In this document: in pieces, positions 8,091-15,729 of the stretch | Layout: each line of letters starts with the position of its first letter | Position numbering within the stretch: the first letter of the stretch is position 1 | Source of the DNA: Frigidibacter sp037095735 | Lineage (GTDB): Bacteria; Pseudomonadota; Alphaproteobacteria; Rhodobacterales; Rhodobacteraceae | NCBI RefSeq assembly: GCF_037095735.1 | Contig: NZ_JBAWKD010000008.1 | Span: forward strand, 62,001 to 126,000 | DNA length: 64,000 nt | Direction of reading: 5' to 3' | The notes under the pieces: generated by a model | Database searches by the model: none | The model's input: the letters and a program-made list of their open reading frames with translations, nothing else | Told to the model about the DNA's origin: nothing | Made by a program: the position numbers and the translations under genes

Positions 8091-10781
8091 TCAGAACCGC
8101 TCGAGCAGCCGGCGCAGGTAATCAAGCTCTTCTTCCGGGCGCTGCTGTTCGCCCGCGCGGCGGCGGATCTCGTCCAGCAGGTCACGCGCTCGGCGATAGA
8201 TGTCGTCGCCCTGCAGCATGTTGCGGTCGGTCCCGGCGCGACCGGATTCGCCGATCACCCGGCCCAGCGGGTCACGCTGGCCACCGGGGCCGCCCTGCGC
8301 CTGCCGCTGGTCGCCGCCCTGCCCCTCGCCGCCCTGACCCTGTCCGGGTTGCTGGCCGCCATTCTCCTGCGCCATCGCCTGGCCCAGCTGGCGCATGCCC
8401 TCGCGCAGGTTCTCGATCGCCTCTGCCTGACGGTCGAGCGCGGTGCCGTTGTCGCCCTGCCGCAGCGCCTCTTCGGCCCCGTCCATCGACCGGCCGGCGC
8501 GGTCGAGCGCCTCGCGCGCGGCCTGCCCGGCCTCGGAGCCCTGACCGGGCAGGCTGCCGCGCTGCCGTTCAAGCTCCTGGCGCAGCGCCTGCTGGCGATC
8601 GGCGAGCGAGCCGGACTCCCCCTGCCCCTGCTGACCTTGCCCCTGCTGGCCCTGACCTTGCTGTCCTTGCCCCTGCTGGCCGTTCTGTCCGCCCTGGCCC
8701 TGACCTTGGCCCTGCCCCTGCTGGCCCTGCTGCCCTTGCTGGCCCTGTTGACCCTGCTGCCCTTGCTGACCCTGCAGATCACGGAAGGATTCGTCAGACA
8801 GGCGCTGCTGGTCGCGCAGGGTGTCCGACAGGTCCTGCATCGCCTGACCGCCGGGCATGTTGCCCTGGCCGCCCTGGCCCTGGGTCACGCGCAGGTTCTC
8901 CATCATCCGGTTCAGCTGCTCCAGAAGCTGCTGGGCCTCGGCCATCTTGCCCTCTTCCATCAGACGCTGGATCTCGTCCATCATCTGCTGAAGCTGGTCG
9001 CCGGTGATCTGCTGGCCCTGCTGCTGGTTCTGCGCCATCTCCTGGCTGTCCTGGCTCATCCCGCGCTGCGCGAGCTGGCGGATGTACTCATCCGTCGCCT
9101 GCCGCAGCTCGTTCATCAGGTCCTCGATCTCTTCCTTGCTGGCACCGTTGCGGATCGCCTCGGACAGGCGCTCCTGCGCGCGCTGCATCCGCTCCAGCGC
9201 GTCCGACAGCCCGCCATCCTCGACCAGCACCGCGATCTGCCACAGCGCCTCGGCGGTCTCGTCGCGCATCTGCTCGGAAATCGGCCCCTGCGCCAGCGCC
9301 GCCTCGAGCCGGCGCATTGCCACGCGCAGCATCAGGAAGGCGCGCTCATTGCGGAAGAAACCGTCGGGACGGTTCGAGATCGCGCGCAGCACCTCGAGCG
9401 TGTCGGTGCCGTTGTCGCGGCTCCACAGCAGGTCGCGGCGCATCTCGATGATCGCGGCCGCCAGCGGTTCGAAGAACCGGCGTCCGGGCAAGGGCATCGT
9501 CAGCTCGGCGGCGCTGCCGGTCTGGCCGATCCCGTCCTCGACGGTCAGGCGGATCTTCACCGGCAGGTTGGCCCAAGGGTGCTTCGAGGCGTTCTCGACC
9601 AGCGCCTCGGTGAACTCGGCGCGGTTGCCGGTGATCGGCATCGGCAGGTCGAGCACATAGGGCTCGCGCGGCTCGGGCGCGCGGGTCAGGCCGAAGCGGC
9701 GGTCGACGGAGGCAAGGTCCAGGGTGATCTCCGCCCGGCCGGCGGTGACCTGGAAATCGTCGCGCGCCGCGAAGGGCAGCGTCATCGTGCCATCGGCTTC
9801 CTTGCGCATCGGTCCGGGGACCGAGACCTCGGGCGGGGCGTCGGGCTGGATCGCGACCTCGATCACCCGGCCGCCGGGGCCTTCGATCCGGACACTGCCG
9901 CTTTGAACGGCGGTGAACTGCGCGGCCTGCGGGCCGGCGGGCTGACCCTGCGCGGGCGCAGGCGGCGGCGCGGCCTTGCCGTCGGAAACGGTCTCGGTCA
10001 GCCGGATCGCATCGGGGGCGCCGTAGAAGCGGAAGGCGAAGCGGCTGCCCTCGGGCAGGTCCAGCCGGTCCTGCTCGACGGCGTTGAGGTAGAGCGAAGG
10101 GCGACCGGTATAGGCCGGGGGTTCGACCCAGCCTTCCCAGCTGGGCCCTGCCGCGGCCTCGACGCTGCCGCCGGGCCGGGTGATCTGCCCGACCTCGGCC
10201 ATCCGCGCCGGGACCCCGAAGATCATCGCGATGACGAAGGCGGTAAGGGCAAGGTAGCGCAGCCCGAACCGGTCGCGCGAGGCAAGGCGCAGGTCGGGCC
10301 GGGCCCAGCGGGCGCCGCGCGTGCGCTCGGCCATCCGCGCCAGATGCGCCTGCCAGACCGCGGCCGAGGCCGGATCGTTGCCGCCCAACGCCTGCGCATC
10401 GGTCAGCGCGGCGATCGGCCGACCGGGCAGCGTCGCGTCCAGCCGCTCGCGCGCCTCGCCCTCGGCGGGCCAGCGGAAGCGCCGGACCCCGACCCAGAGC
10501 GCGGCCGCGGCCCCCAGCGCCACGGCGACGATGCAGGCCCAGAGAAGCTCCAGCGAAAGCGCGTCCTGCAGCCCGAACGCAAGCGCCGACGCCGCGACGA
10601 GCAGGATCGACCACAACGGCCAGAAGGCGCGGGCCAGCCGCTCGGCCACAAGCCCGGCACGCGTCGCGCGGATCGCGGTCGACAGCCTTGCCAGCGCGCC
10701 CGCGGCGGGGCCGCGGGTGTCGCCTGCGGGCTCGCTCCTGCGTCCGGGCCGGCGTCCGGAAAGGCGCGCGGGCAGCTTCAT
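8091..10781 (-). CDS. TIGR02302/DUF4175 family membrane protein
   Basis: An 896-residue protein of the alphaproteobacterial TIGR02302 family. Two membrane helices lie near residues 50-95 and a third near 170 (YLALTAFVIAMIFGVPARM). A long periplasmic beta-rich part follows, and then a helical Gln/Glu-rich region. A striking low-complexity tract of Gly-Gln-Gln repeats spans approximately residues 665-725. The extreme C-terminus (DDIYRRARDLLDEIRRRAGEQQRPEEELDYLRRLLERF) is the best conserved family block. Function is unknown. It lies downstream of lysA in the same orientation, an arrangement common in this group. The nearest upstream gene ends 102 bases away. Confidence 0.85.
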   Translation of the reverse strand: MKLPARLSGRRPGRRSEPAGDTRGPAAGALARLSTAIRATRAGLVAERLARAFWPLWSILLVAASALAFGLQDALSLELLWACIVAVALGAAAALWVGVRRFRWPAEGEARERLDATLPGRPIAALTDAQALGGNDPASAAVWQAHLARMAERTRGARWARPDLRLASRDRFGLRYLALTAFVIAMIFGVPARMAEVGQITRPGGSVEAAAGPSWEGWVEPPAYTGRPSLYLNAVEQDRLDLPEGSRFAFRFYGAPDAIRLTETVSDGKAAPPPAPAQGQPAGPQAAQFTAVQSGSVRIEGPGGRVIEVAIQPDAPPEVSVPGPMRKEADGTMTLPFAARDDFQVTAGRAEITLDLASVDRRFGLTRAPEPREPYVLDLPMPITGNRAEFTEALVENASKHPWANLPVKIRLTVEDGIGQTGSAAELTMPLPGRRFFEPLAAAIIEMRRDLLWSRDNGTDTLEVLRAISNRPDGFFRNERAFLMLRVAMRRLEAALAQGPISEQMRDETAEALWQIAVLVEDGGLSDALERMQRAQERLSEAIRNGASKEEIEDLMNELRQATDEYIRQLAQRGMSQDSQEMAQNQQQGQQITGDQLQQMMDEIQRLMEEGKMAEAQQLLEQLNRMMENLRVTQGQGGQGNMPGGQAMQDLSDTLRDQQRLSDESFRDLQGQQGQQGQQGQQGQQGQQGQGQGQGQGGQNGQQGQGQQGQGQQGQGQQGQGESGSLADRQQALRQELERQRGSLPGQGSEAGQAAREALDRAGRSMDGAEEALRQGDNGTALDRQAEAIENLREGMRQLGQAMAQENGGQQPGQGQGGEGQGGDQRQAQGGPGGQRDPLGRVIGESGRAGTDRNMLQGDDIYRRARDLLDEIRRRAGEQQRPEEELDYLRRLLERF
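8600..8775 (-). repeat. Coding low-complexity Gly-Gln repeat tract
   Basis: Within the TIGR02302 gene the codons for Gln (CAG/CAA) and Gly (GGC/GGT) alternate in GQQ and GQGQ units, giving imperfect 9-bp tandem repeats on the DNA. No frameshift is visible, but the length of the tract is likely to vary between strains. Confidence 0.8.
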
Positions 10782-10883
10782 GCCCGAGCGGTCCGGCAGC
10801 GGGGCGACGTCTGGGGGGTCTCGGCCTGCATGGGCACGCGGCGCCTCCGGGCTTGGTGGGGGCCGCGAGCCTTGCCGGTCAGC

Positions 10884-12149
10884 TCACAGCCATACCGGGA
10901 TCGTATCGCGGTTTATGATCTCGTCAAACGTCGGGCGGGCCCGGATGACAGCGAAGTGATCCCCCTTCACCAGCACCTCGGGCACCATCGGACGGGTATT
11001 GTATTCCGAAGCCATGACCGCGCCGTAAGCGCCGGCCGAGCGGAAGGCGACCAGATCGCCCGCTGCCAGCGCCGGCAGCGCCCGGCCCTTGGCGAAGGTG
11101 TCGCCGGTCTCGCAGACCGGGCCCACCACGTCGAAGGCCTGCGCCTCGGCGCCCGCGCCCGGCTCGATCACCGGGACGATGTCGTGATGCGCGCCGTACA
11201 TCGAGGGGCGCACGAGGTCGTTCATCGCCGCGTCGAGGATCAGGAAGTTCCGCCCCTCGCCTTCCTTCACATAGATGGTCTCGGACACGAGGATGCCGGC
11301 ATTGCCCGAGATCAGGCGCCCAGGCTCGATCTCGATCTCGCAGCCCAGATCGCCGACGGTGCGCTGGATCAGCGCGCCGTAGTCCGAGGGCAGCGGCGGC
11401 ACCTCGTTGGACCGCGTGTAGGGAATGCCCAAGCCCCCGCCGAGGTCGAGCCGGCGGATGTCGTGCCCGTCGGCGCGCAGGGCGCGGGTCAGCTCGGCCA
11501 CCTTCAGATAGGCTTCCTCGAACGGCGCCAGATCGGTCAGCTGGCTGCCGATGTGCACGTCGATGCCCACGACATCGATCCCCGGCAGCGAGGCCGCCAG
11601 CGCATAGACCGCGCGCGCCTTGGCGATCGGGATGCCGAACTTGTTCTCTGACTTGCCGGTGGCGATCTTCTCGTGGGTCTTGGCATCCACGTCGGGGTTC
11701 ACCCGGACCGCGATCGGGGCGGTCACGCCAAGCTCGGTCGCGATGGCAGAGATCGCCATCAGCTCGGGCTCGCTTTCGACGTTGAACTGGCGGATGCCGC
11801 CTTCCAGCACGCAGCGGATCTCGGGCCGGGTCTTGCCGACGCCAGAAAAGACGATGCGGTCGCCGGGCACGCCCGCGGCCTTGGCCCGCAGGTATTCGCC
11901 CATCGAGACCACGTCCATGCCCGCCCCCAGATCGCCCAGCAGCTTCAGCACCGCGACGTTCGAGTTCGACTTGACCGCGAAGCACACAAGGTGCGGCATC
12001 GGCGACAGTGCCTCGGTGAACAGCCGGTAGTGCCGCTCAAGCGTGGCTGCCGAGTAGACGTAGACCGGGGTGCCCACGGCCTGCGCGATATCGGCCACCG
12101 GAACGCCCTCGGCGTGCAGCTGTCCGTCCTTGTAGATGAAGTGATCCAT
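10884..12149 (-). CDS. lysA: Diaminopimelate decarboxylase
   Basis: A 421-residue group IV PLP enzyme catalysing the last step of lysine synthesis, meso-diaminopimelate to L-lysine plus CO2. The PLP lysine is in CFAVKSNSN near residue 59; the barrel contains VDVHIGSQL and the Gly-rich LDLGGGLGIPY. The C-terminal domain carries VGPVCETGDTFAKG, which contributes the catalytic Cys and Glu of the partner subunit. Length is standard. In relatives lysA follows argH and an lptM-like lipoprotein gene; here a plus-strand VPLPA-CTERM gene has been inserted between them, so lysA probably has its own promoter between 12150 and 12382. Confidence 0.96.
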   Translation of the reverse strand: MDHFIYKDGQLHAEGVPVADIAQAVGTPVYVYSAATLERHYRLFTEALSPMPHLVCFAVKSNSNVAVLKLLGDLGAGMDVVSMGEYLRAKAAGVPGDRIVFSGVGKTRPEIRCVLEGGIRQFNVESEPELMAISAIATELGVTAPIAVRVNPDVDAKTHEKIATGKSENKFGIPIAKARAVYALAASLPGIDVVGIDVHIGSQLTDLAPFEEAYLKVAELTRALRADGHDIRRLDLGGGLGIPYTRSNEVPPLPSDYGALIQRTVGDLGCEIEIEPGRLISGNAGILVSETIYVKEGEGRNFLILDAAMNDLVRPSMYGAHHDIVPVIEPGAGAEAQAFDVVGPVCETGDTFAKGRALPALAAGDLVAFRSAGAYGAVMASEYNTRPMVPEVLVKGDHFAVIRARPTFDEIINRDTIPVWL

Positions 12150-12382
12150 GCGGGGGCCTCCGGCAATGCTGGCCGGGTCTTAGCAGGTTGGCCGCGAGAT
12201 GCAATTTGCACGATTCGCAGCGCGATTTCCGTGCAGCGCCGCCGCGATCCGGCCGCTTCGGACCGACTGTTTCCCATGATGGCGCAACCGCGCCGGAATT
12301 GGGGCGGGAATTTGACCGAAGACGGCGTTCTGTCCGAAACCGGTCTTGGGGGCGGTGCAAACCGCTAAGGAGCGTTCACATC

Positions 12383-12940
12383 ATGACTGCCGGAAAACTC
12401 GCTTTCGCGGGCCTTGTCCTGCTGTGCCTGGCCGGTCCCGCCGGGGCCTATACCAATGGCGACACGACGCGATCGCTCCGTCCTCCGTTCTGCCCCGAGC
12501 GGGTGCTGCTGCTCGAGGGCGGCTGGCTCGACGCGGATGCGGGCCTGCTCCGCGCGCCCCCGCCCCTTGCGGCCCCGGATCAAGTCATGGGCCGGTTCAT
12601 CGGGGGCGGTGAAGGCCATGGCGGCGGGCACCCGCCTGGCGGTTTCGCGGGCTTTGGCGGCGCGGGCGGTGGCTACAGCATCGCGGGGCTCTCGGGTCCG
12701 GATCCGCTGTTGCCGCCGGGACTGCTGCCGCCGGGTCCGGTGCCGCCGCACGGGCATCCTCCGATCCCGCACGGCCCGACAAGCGGCCCGACGGACGGGC
12801 CACAGGACGGGCCGACCGCAGGGCCGGTGACACCGACCGAGCAGATCCCGCCGGTGCCGCTGCCGCCCGGTCTGGTCATGGCGCTGAGCGGGCTGGGCGC
12901 GCTCTTCGGTGCCGGGCGCCTGCGCCGCCGCCGCGCCTGA
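12383..12940 (+). CDS. Secreted Gly/Pro-rich protein with VPLPA-CTERM sorting tail
   Basis: A 185-residue protein with a Sec signal peptide (KLAFAGLVLLCLAGPAGA), a low-complexity mature part rich in Gly, Pro and Asp (repeats such as GPTSGPTDGPQDGPTAGP) and a C-terminal VPLPPGLVMALSGLG helix followed by RRRRA. That tripartite tail is the Rhodobacterales VPLPA variant of PEP-CTERM, processed by an exosortase and usually linked to surface polysaccharide. Start: ATG at 12383, with TAAGGAG ten bases upstream. No exosortase gene is in this window. The gene sits on the opposite strand inside the argH-lysA block, and the exopolysaccharide locus begins about 3 kb away. Specific role unknown. Confidence 0.82.
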   Translation: MTAGKLAFAGLVLLCLAGPAGAYTNGDTTRSLRPPFCPERVLLLEGGWLDADAGLLRAPPPLAAPDQVMGRFIGGGEGHGGGHPPGGFAGFGGAGGGYSIAGLSGPDPLLPPGLLPPGPVPPHGHPPIPHGPTSGPTDGPQDGPTAGPVTPTEQIPPVPLPPGLVMALSGLGALFGAGRLRRRRA

Positions 12941-12949
12941 GTCCAAGGC

Positions 12950-13201
12950 TCAGGCGACCGGGCGGGTGCGCAGGAACAGGTAGACCGGCAGACCCACGGG
13001 CAGGCCGAGCCCCCAGCCCAGCGCCACCGCGACCAGCGCGATCCAGTTGCGCCGCACCCAGGTTTCGGCCCCGGACCAGAGCGTGAAGGCGGCCAGCGCC
13101 AGTGCCTCGCTGCCCGAGGGCCAGCCCGGCAGGCCGGAGACCGCGACGAGGACCAGCGCCCCGAGGCTCAGCGCAAGGTAGCACAGCCGCAGCGCCGACA
13201 C
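12950..13201 (-). CDS. Small membrane protein, DUF2834-like
   Basis: An 83-residue protein starting at a GTG with AAGGCGG upstream. It has two or three hydrophobic segments (LCYLALSLGALVLVAVSGL, ALALAAFTLW and IALVAVALGWGLGLPVGLPVYLFLRTRP). The final GLPVYLFLRTRP resembles the end of DUF2834 proteins (GLPLFLYLRER), but the assignment rests on this short segment. It follows the LptM-like gene by 12 bases in the same direction and probably belongs to the argH transcript. Confidence 0.55.
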   Translation of the reverse strand: MSALRLCYLALSLGALVLVAVSGLPGWPSGSEALALAAFTLWSGAETWVRRNWIALVAVALGWGLGLPVGLPVYLFLRTRPVA

Positions 13202-13213
13202 GGCCGCCCGCCT

Positions 13214-13372
13214 TCAGCGCAGGCCGACGGGGTCGAGCGCCTGCTGCGCGCGGCTCGCAGGCGCTTCGGGCTTGGCGGGGGGCGGCACGGGCGGGCCGTC
13301 GACGCCGCAGGCGGTCAGGGCCAGTGCTGCGGCCAGTGCTGCGGCCAGCGCCGCGATCAGGGATTTCGACAT
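13214..13372 (-). CDS. lptM: LptM-like small lipoprotein
   Basis: A 52-residue lipoprotein with the signal MSKSLIAALAAALAAALAL and lipobox LTAC. The mature N-terminus CGVDGPPVPPP matches the LptM (YifL) pattern of a lipidated Cys followed by a Gly-Pro pair and prolines; LptM in enterobacteria helps mature the LptD/E translocon. AAGGAG stands seven bases ahead of the ATG at 13372. The position between argH and lysA is the usual one for this gene in proteobacteria. Longer upstream starts would destroy the signal peptide. Confidence 0.75.
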   Translation of the reverse strand: MSKSLIAALAAALAAALALTACGVDGPPVPPPAKPEAPASRAQQALDPVGLR

Positions 13373-13401
13373 GCTCGCTCCTTTTCGCGTTCGGGGAAGG
13401 C

Positions 13402-13566
13402 TCACGGGCTGACCCGGATGCCGATGCCGGCGAGGCTGCCCGAGACCGAGGGGTTCACCCGCACGCCCGAGGGCGTGACATGGACATTGGCCTGCGGGCG
13501 CGGCGGCCCGGAACAGGCGGCCAGCGCCGCCACCAGTGCAAGCAGGGCGGCGGCGCGGACCATCAT
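13402..13566 (-). CDS. 54-residue lipoprotein coupled to argH
   Basis: Reading from the ATG at 13566, which overlaps the argH TGA by four bases, gives 54 residues. The signal peptide is MMVRAAALLALVAALAAC with lipobox LAAC. The mature part (SGPPRPQANVHVTPSGVRV, then NPSVSGSLAGIGIRVSP) is a pair of short Val-rich strands that repeat the pattern V-x-V-x-P-S-x-x. I do not recognise a named family. The overlap with argH and the perfect lipobox make it a convincing gene despite its size; together with the LptM-like gene downstream it makes two tandem mini-lipoproteins. Confidence 0.75.
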   Translation of the reverse strand: MMVRAAALLALVAALAACSGPPRPQANVHVTPSGVRVNPSVSGSLAGIGIRVSP

Positions 13567-14954
13567 GCCAGCTGTTCGGTCCAGCGCGCGATCTGCGCCC
13601 GCACCTGCGAGGGCGCGGTGCCGCCATAGCTCTGGCGGCTGGCGACCGAGTTGTGCACGCCCAGCACCGAATAGATCGACTGGTTGATCGCCGGGTGAAC
13701 GGCGGTCATCTCGGGCAGCGACAGCTCGGGCAGGTCGCAGCCCTTCTTCTCGGCCAGCGCGACCAGCGTGCCGGTGACGTGGTGGGCGTCGCGGAACGGC
13801 AGCCCGGCCTCGCGCACCAGCCAGTCGGCAAGGTCCGTCGCGGTCGAGAAGCCCGAGGCCGCGGCCTTTTCCAGCACATCGGTGCGCGCCGACATGTCGC
13901 TGACCATGCCGGTCATCGCGGCCAGCGACAGCATCAGGCTGTCGGCGGCGTCGAAGACCTGTTCCTTGTCTTCCTGCATGTCCTTGGAATAGGCCAGCGG
14001 CAGCCCCTTCATGATCGTGAACAGCGCAACGGTCGAGCCGAGGATCCGACCGATCTTGGCGCGGATCAGCTCTGCCGCATCGGGGTTCTTCTTCTGCGGC
14101 ATGATCGACGAGCCGGTCGAGAACCGGTCCGACAGCGCCACGAAGCGGAACTGGGCCGAGGACCAGATCACCAGCTCTTCCGCGAAGCGCGACAGGTGCA
14201 TCGCGCAGATCGAAGCCGAAGACAGGTATTCCAGCGCGAAGTCGCGGTCCGACACCGCGTCGAGGCTGTTGGCCATCGGCCGGTCGAACCCAAGCTCGGC
14301 CGCGGTCATGTGCCGGTCGATGGCGAAGCCGGTGCCGGCCAGCGCCGCGGCGCCCAGCGGGCTTTCGTTCATCCGGGCGCGGGCATCGGTGAAGCGGCCG
14401 ATGTCGCGGGCGAACATCTCGACATAGGCCATCATGTGATGGCCCCAGGTCACCGGCTGCGCGGTCTGCAGATGGGTGAAACCGGGCATCACCCAGTCGG
14501 CCCCCGCCTCAGCCTGTTTCAGCAGCGCGCGGATCAGCGCGGTCAGCGCCTCGATCGCCTGGTCGCACTGGTCGCGGACCCACAGGCGGAAGTCGACCGC
14601 CACCTGGTCATTGCGCGACCGCGCGGTGTGCAGGCGCCCCGCGGGCTCGCCGATGATCTCCTTCAGGCGCGCCTCCACGTTCATGTGGATGTCTTCCAGC
14701 TCGGTCCGGAACGGGAAGTCGCCGCCTTCGATCTCTGACAAGACCGTGAGAAGGCCTTCCCGGATGGCTTCCGCATCTTTATCCGTGAGGATGCCTTGTG
14801 CGGCGAGCATCGCGGCATGGGCCCGGCTGCCCCGAATGTCCTGGGCGTAGAGCCGACGGTCGAAACCGATCGAGGCGTTGATCGCCTCCATGATCGCGTC
14901 CGGGCCGGCGGCAAAGCGTCCGCCCCACATCTGGTTCGAGGTCTTGTCGGTCAT
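13563..14954 (-). CDS. argH: Argininosuccinate lyase
   Basis: A 463-residue fumarase/aspartase-superfamily enzyme that splits argininosuccinate into arginine and fumarate. Hallmarks are the N-terminal MWGGRF near residues 9-14, the TARSRNDQVAVDFR block, GFTHLQTAQPVTWGHH and the superfamily signature GSSIMPQKKNPD with its mobile catalytic serine. Full length. It is divergent from the TlpA-like gene with only 26 bases between start codons, and is followed without a gap by the tiny lipoprotein genes. Confidence 0.96.
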   Translation of the reverse strand: MTDKTSNQMWGGRFAAGPDAIMEAINASIGFDRRLYAQDIRGSRAHAAMLAAQGILTDKDAEAIREGLLTVLSEIEGGDFPFRTELEDIHMNVEARLKEIIGEPAGRLHTARSRNDQVAVDFRLWVRDQCDQAIEALTALIRALLKQAEAGADWVMPGFTHLQTAQPVTWGHHMMAYVEMFARDIGRFTDARARMNESPLGAAALAGTGFAIDRHMTAAELGFDRPMANSLDAVSDRDFALEYLSSASICAMHLSRFAEELVIWSSAQFRFVALSDRFSTGSSIMPQKKNPDAAELIRAKIGRILGSTVALFTIMKGLPLAYSKDMQEDKEQVFDAADSLMLSLAAMTGMVSDMSARTDVLEKAAASGFSTATDLADWLVREAGLPFRDAHHVTGTLVALAEKKGCDLPELSLPEMTAVHPAINQSIYSVLGVHNSVASRQSYGGTAPSQVRAQIARWTEQLA

Positions 14955-14980
14955 TCCTGGTCCCTGTCTCGGGAGGCTCC

Positions 14981-15553
14981 GTGGCCCGCATCCGTTCCGC
15001 CGTCCTCTACACGGCCCTTGCGTTTGGCGCCAGTCTTGCGGTTGGCTGGGCCCTTGCGCGGCCCGCCGCGGCCGCCGACCTTGCGCCGCTGATGCAGGGC
15101 GACATGCGCAAGCTGGTGCTGTCAGAGCCGGGCCAGCCGCTGGATGCCACGCTCTACGATCCGGCCGAGGCCGAGAAGCCGCTGTCCGATTGGCGCGGCA
15201 AGGTGGTGCTTCTGAACTTCTGGGCGACTTGGTGCGCCCCCTGCCGGAAAGAGATGCCCTCGCTTCAGGCGCTGCAGGCCGAGCTTGGCGGCGAGGATTT
15301 CGCGGTGCTGACCATCGCCACCGGGCGCAACCCGGTGCCCGCGATCGACCGCTTCTTCGACGAGGTCGGCATCACCGACCTGCCGAAGCTGCGCGATCCG
15401 AAGCAGGCCTTCGCCCGCGAGATGGGCGTGCTGGGCCTGCCGGTGACCGTGCTTCTGGACCGCGAGGGGCGCGAGGTCGCGCGGCTGACCGGTGACGCGG
15501 CCTGGGACGGGCCCGAGGCGAAGGCGCTGATCGCGACGCTGATCGCCGACTGA
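14981..15553 (+). CDS. TlpA-like periplasmic thiol:disulfide protein
   Basis: A 190-residue thioredoxin-fold protein with an N-terminal signal/anchor (VLYTALAFGASLAVGWALA). The active site is WCAPC in NFWATWCAPCRKEMPSL (Cys85 and Cys88), and the cis-proline loop is GLPVTVLLD. TlpA/ResA-like proteins reduce specific disulfides in the periplasm, for example in cytochrome or copper-site assembly; the partner is not evident here. The start is a GTG with GGGAGG seven bases upstream, which also places the signal helix at the N-terminus. The gene shares a very short promoter region with divergent argH, the common arrangement in Rhodobacteraceae. Confidence 0.88.
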   Translation: MARIRSAVLYTALAFGASLAVGWALARPAAAADLAPLMQGDMRKLVLSEPGQPLDATLYDPAEAEKPLSDWRGKVVLLNFWATWCAPCRKEMPSLQALQAELGGEDFAVLTIATGRNPVPAIDRFFDEVGITDLPKLRDPKQAFAREMGVLGLPVTVLLDREGREVARLTGDAAWDGPEAKALIATLIAD

Positions 15554-15729
15554 CCAGTCCCGCGGCTGGCCCCTTGAAGCAGGCGTCGGCACCGCCGCCC
15601 CCGGCTCTGGTGAGGCGTCCGCGGCAAGGCGTCAGGTGCAGAATGCGCCGCCCCGCTATCGGCCCGATCGGCAGGGACGATCGCGGACGACCTGCGCATC
15701 CTGCCCCGGCAGCACGGCAGGGCCGCTGT

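Noticed and set aside
8349..11651. 1100-codon plus-strand open frame
   Set aside because: It is antisense to the well-supported TIGR02302 and lysA genes; its Leu/Ala-rich translation is an effect of the GC-rich codon pattern.
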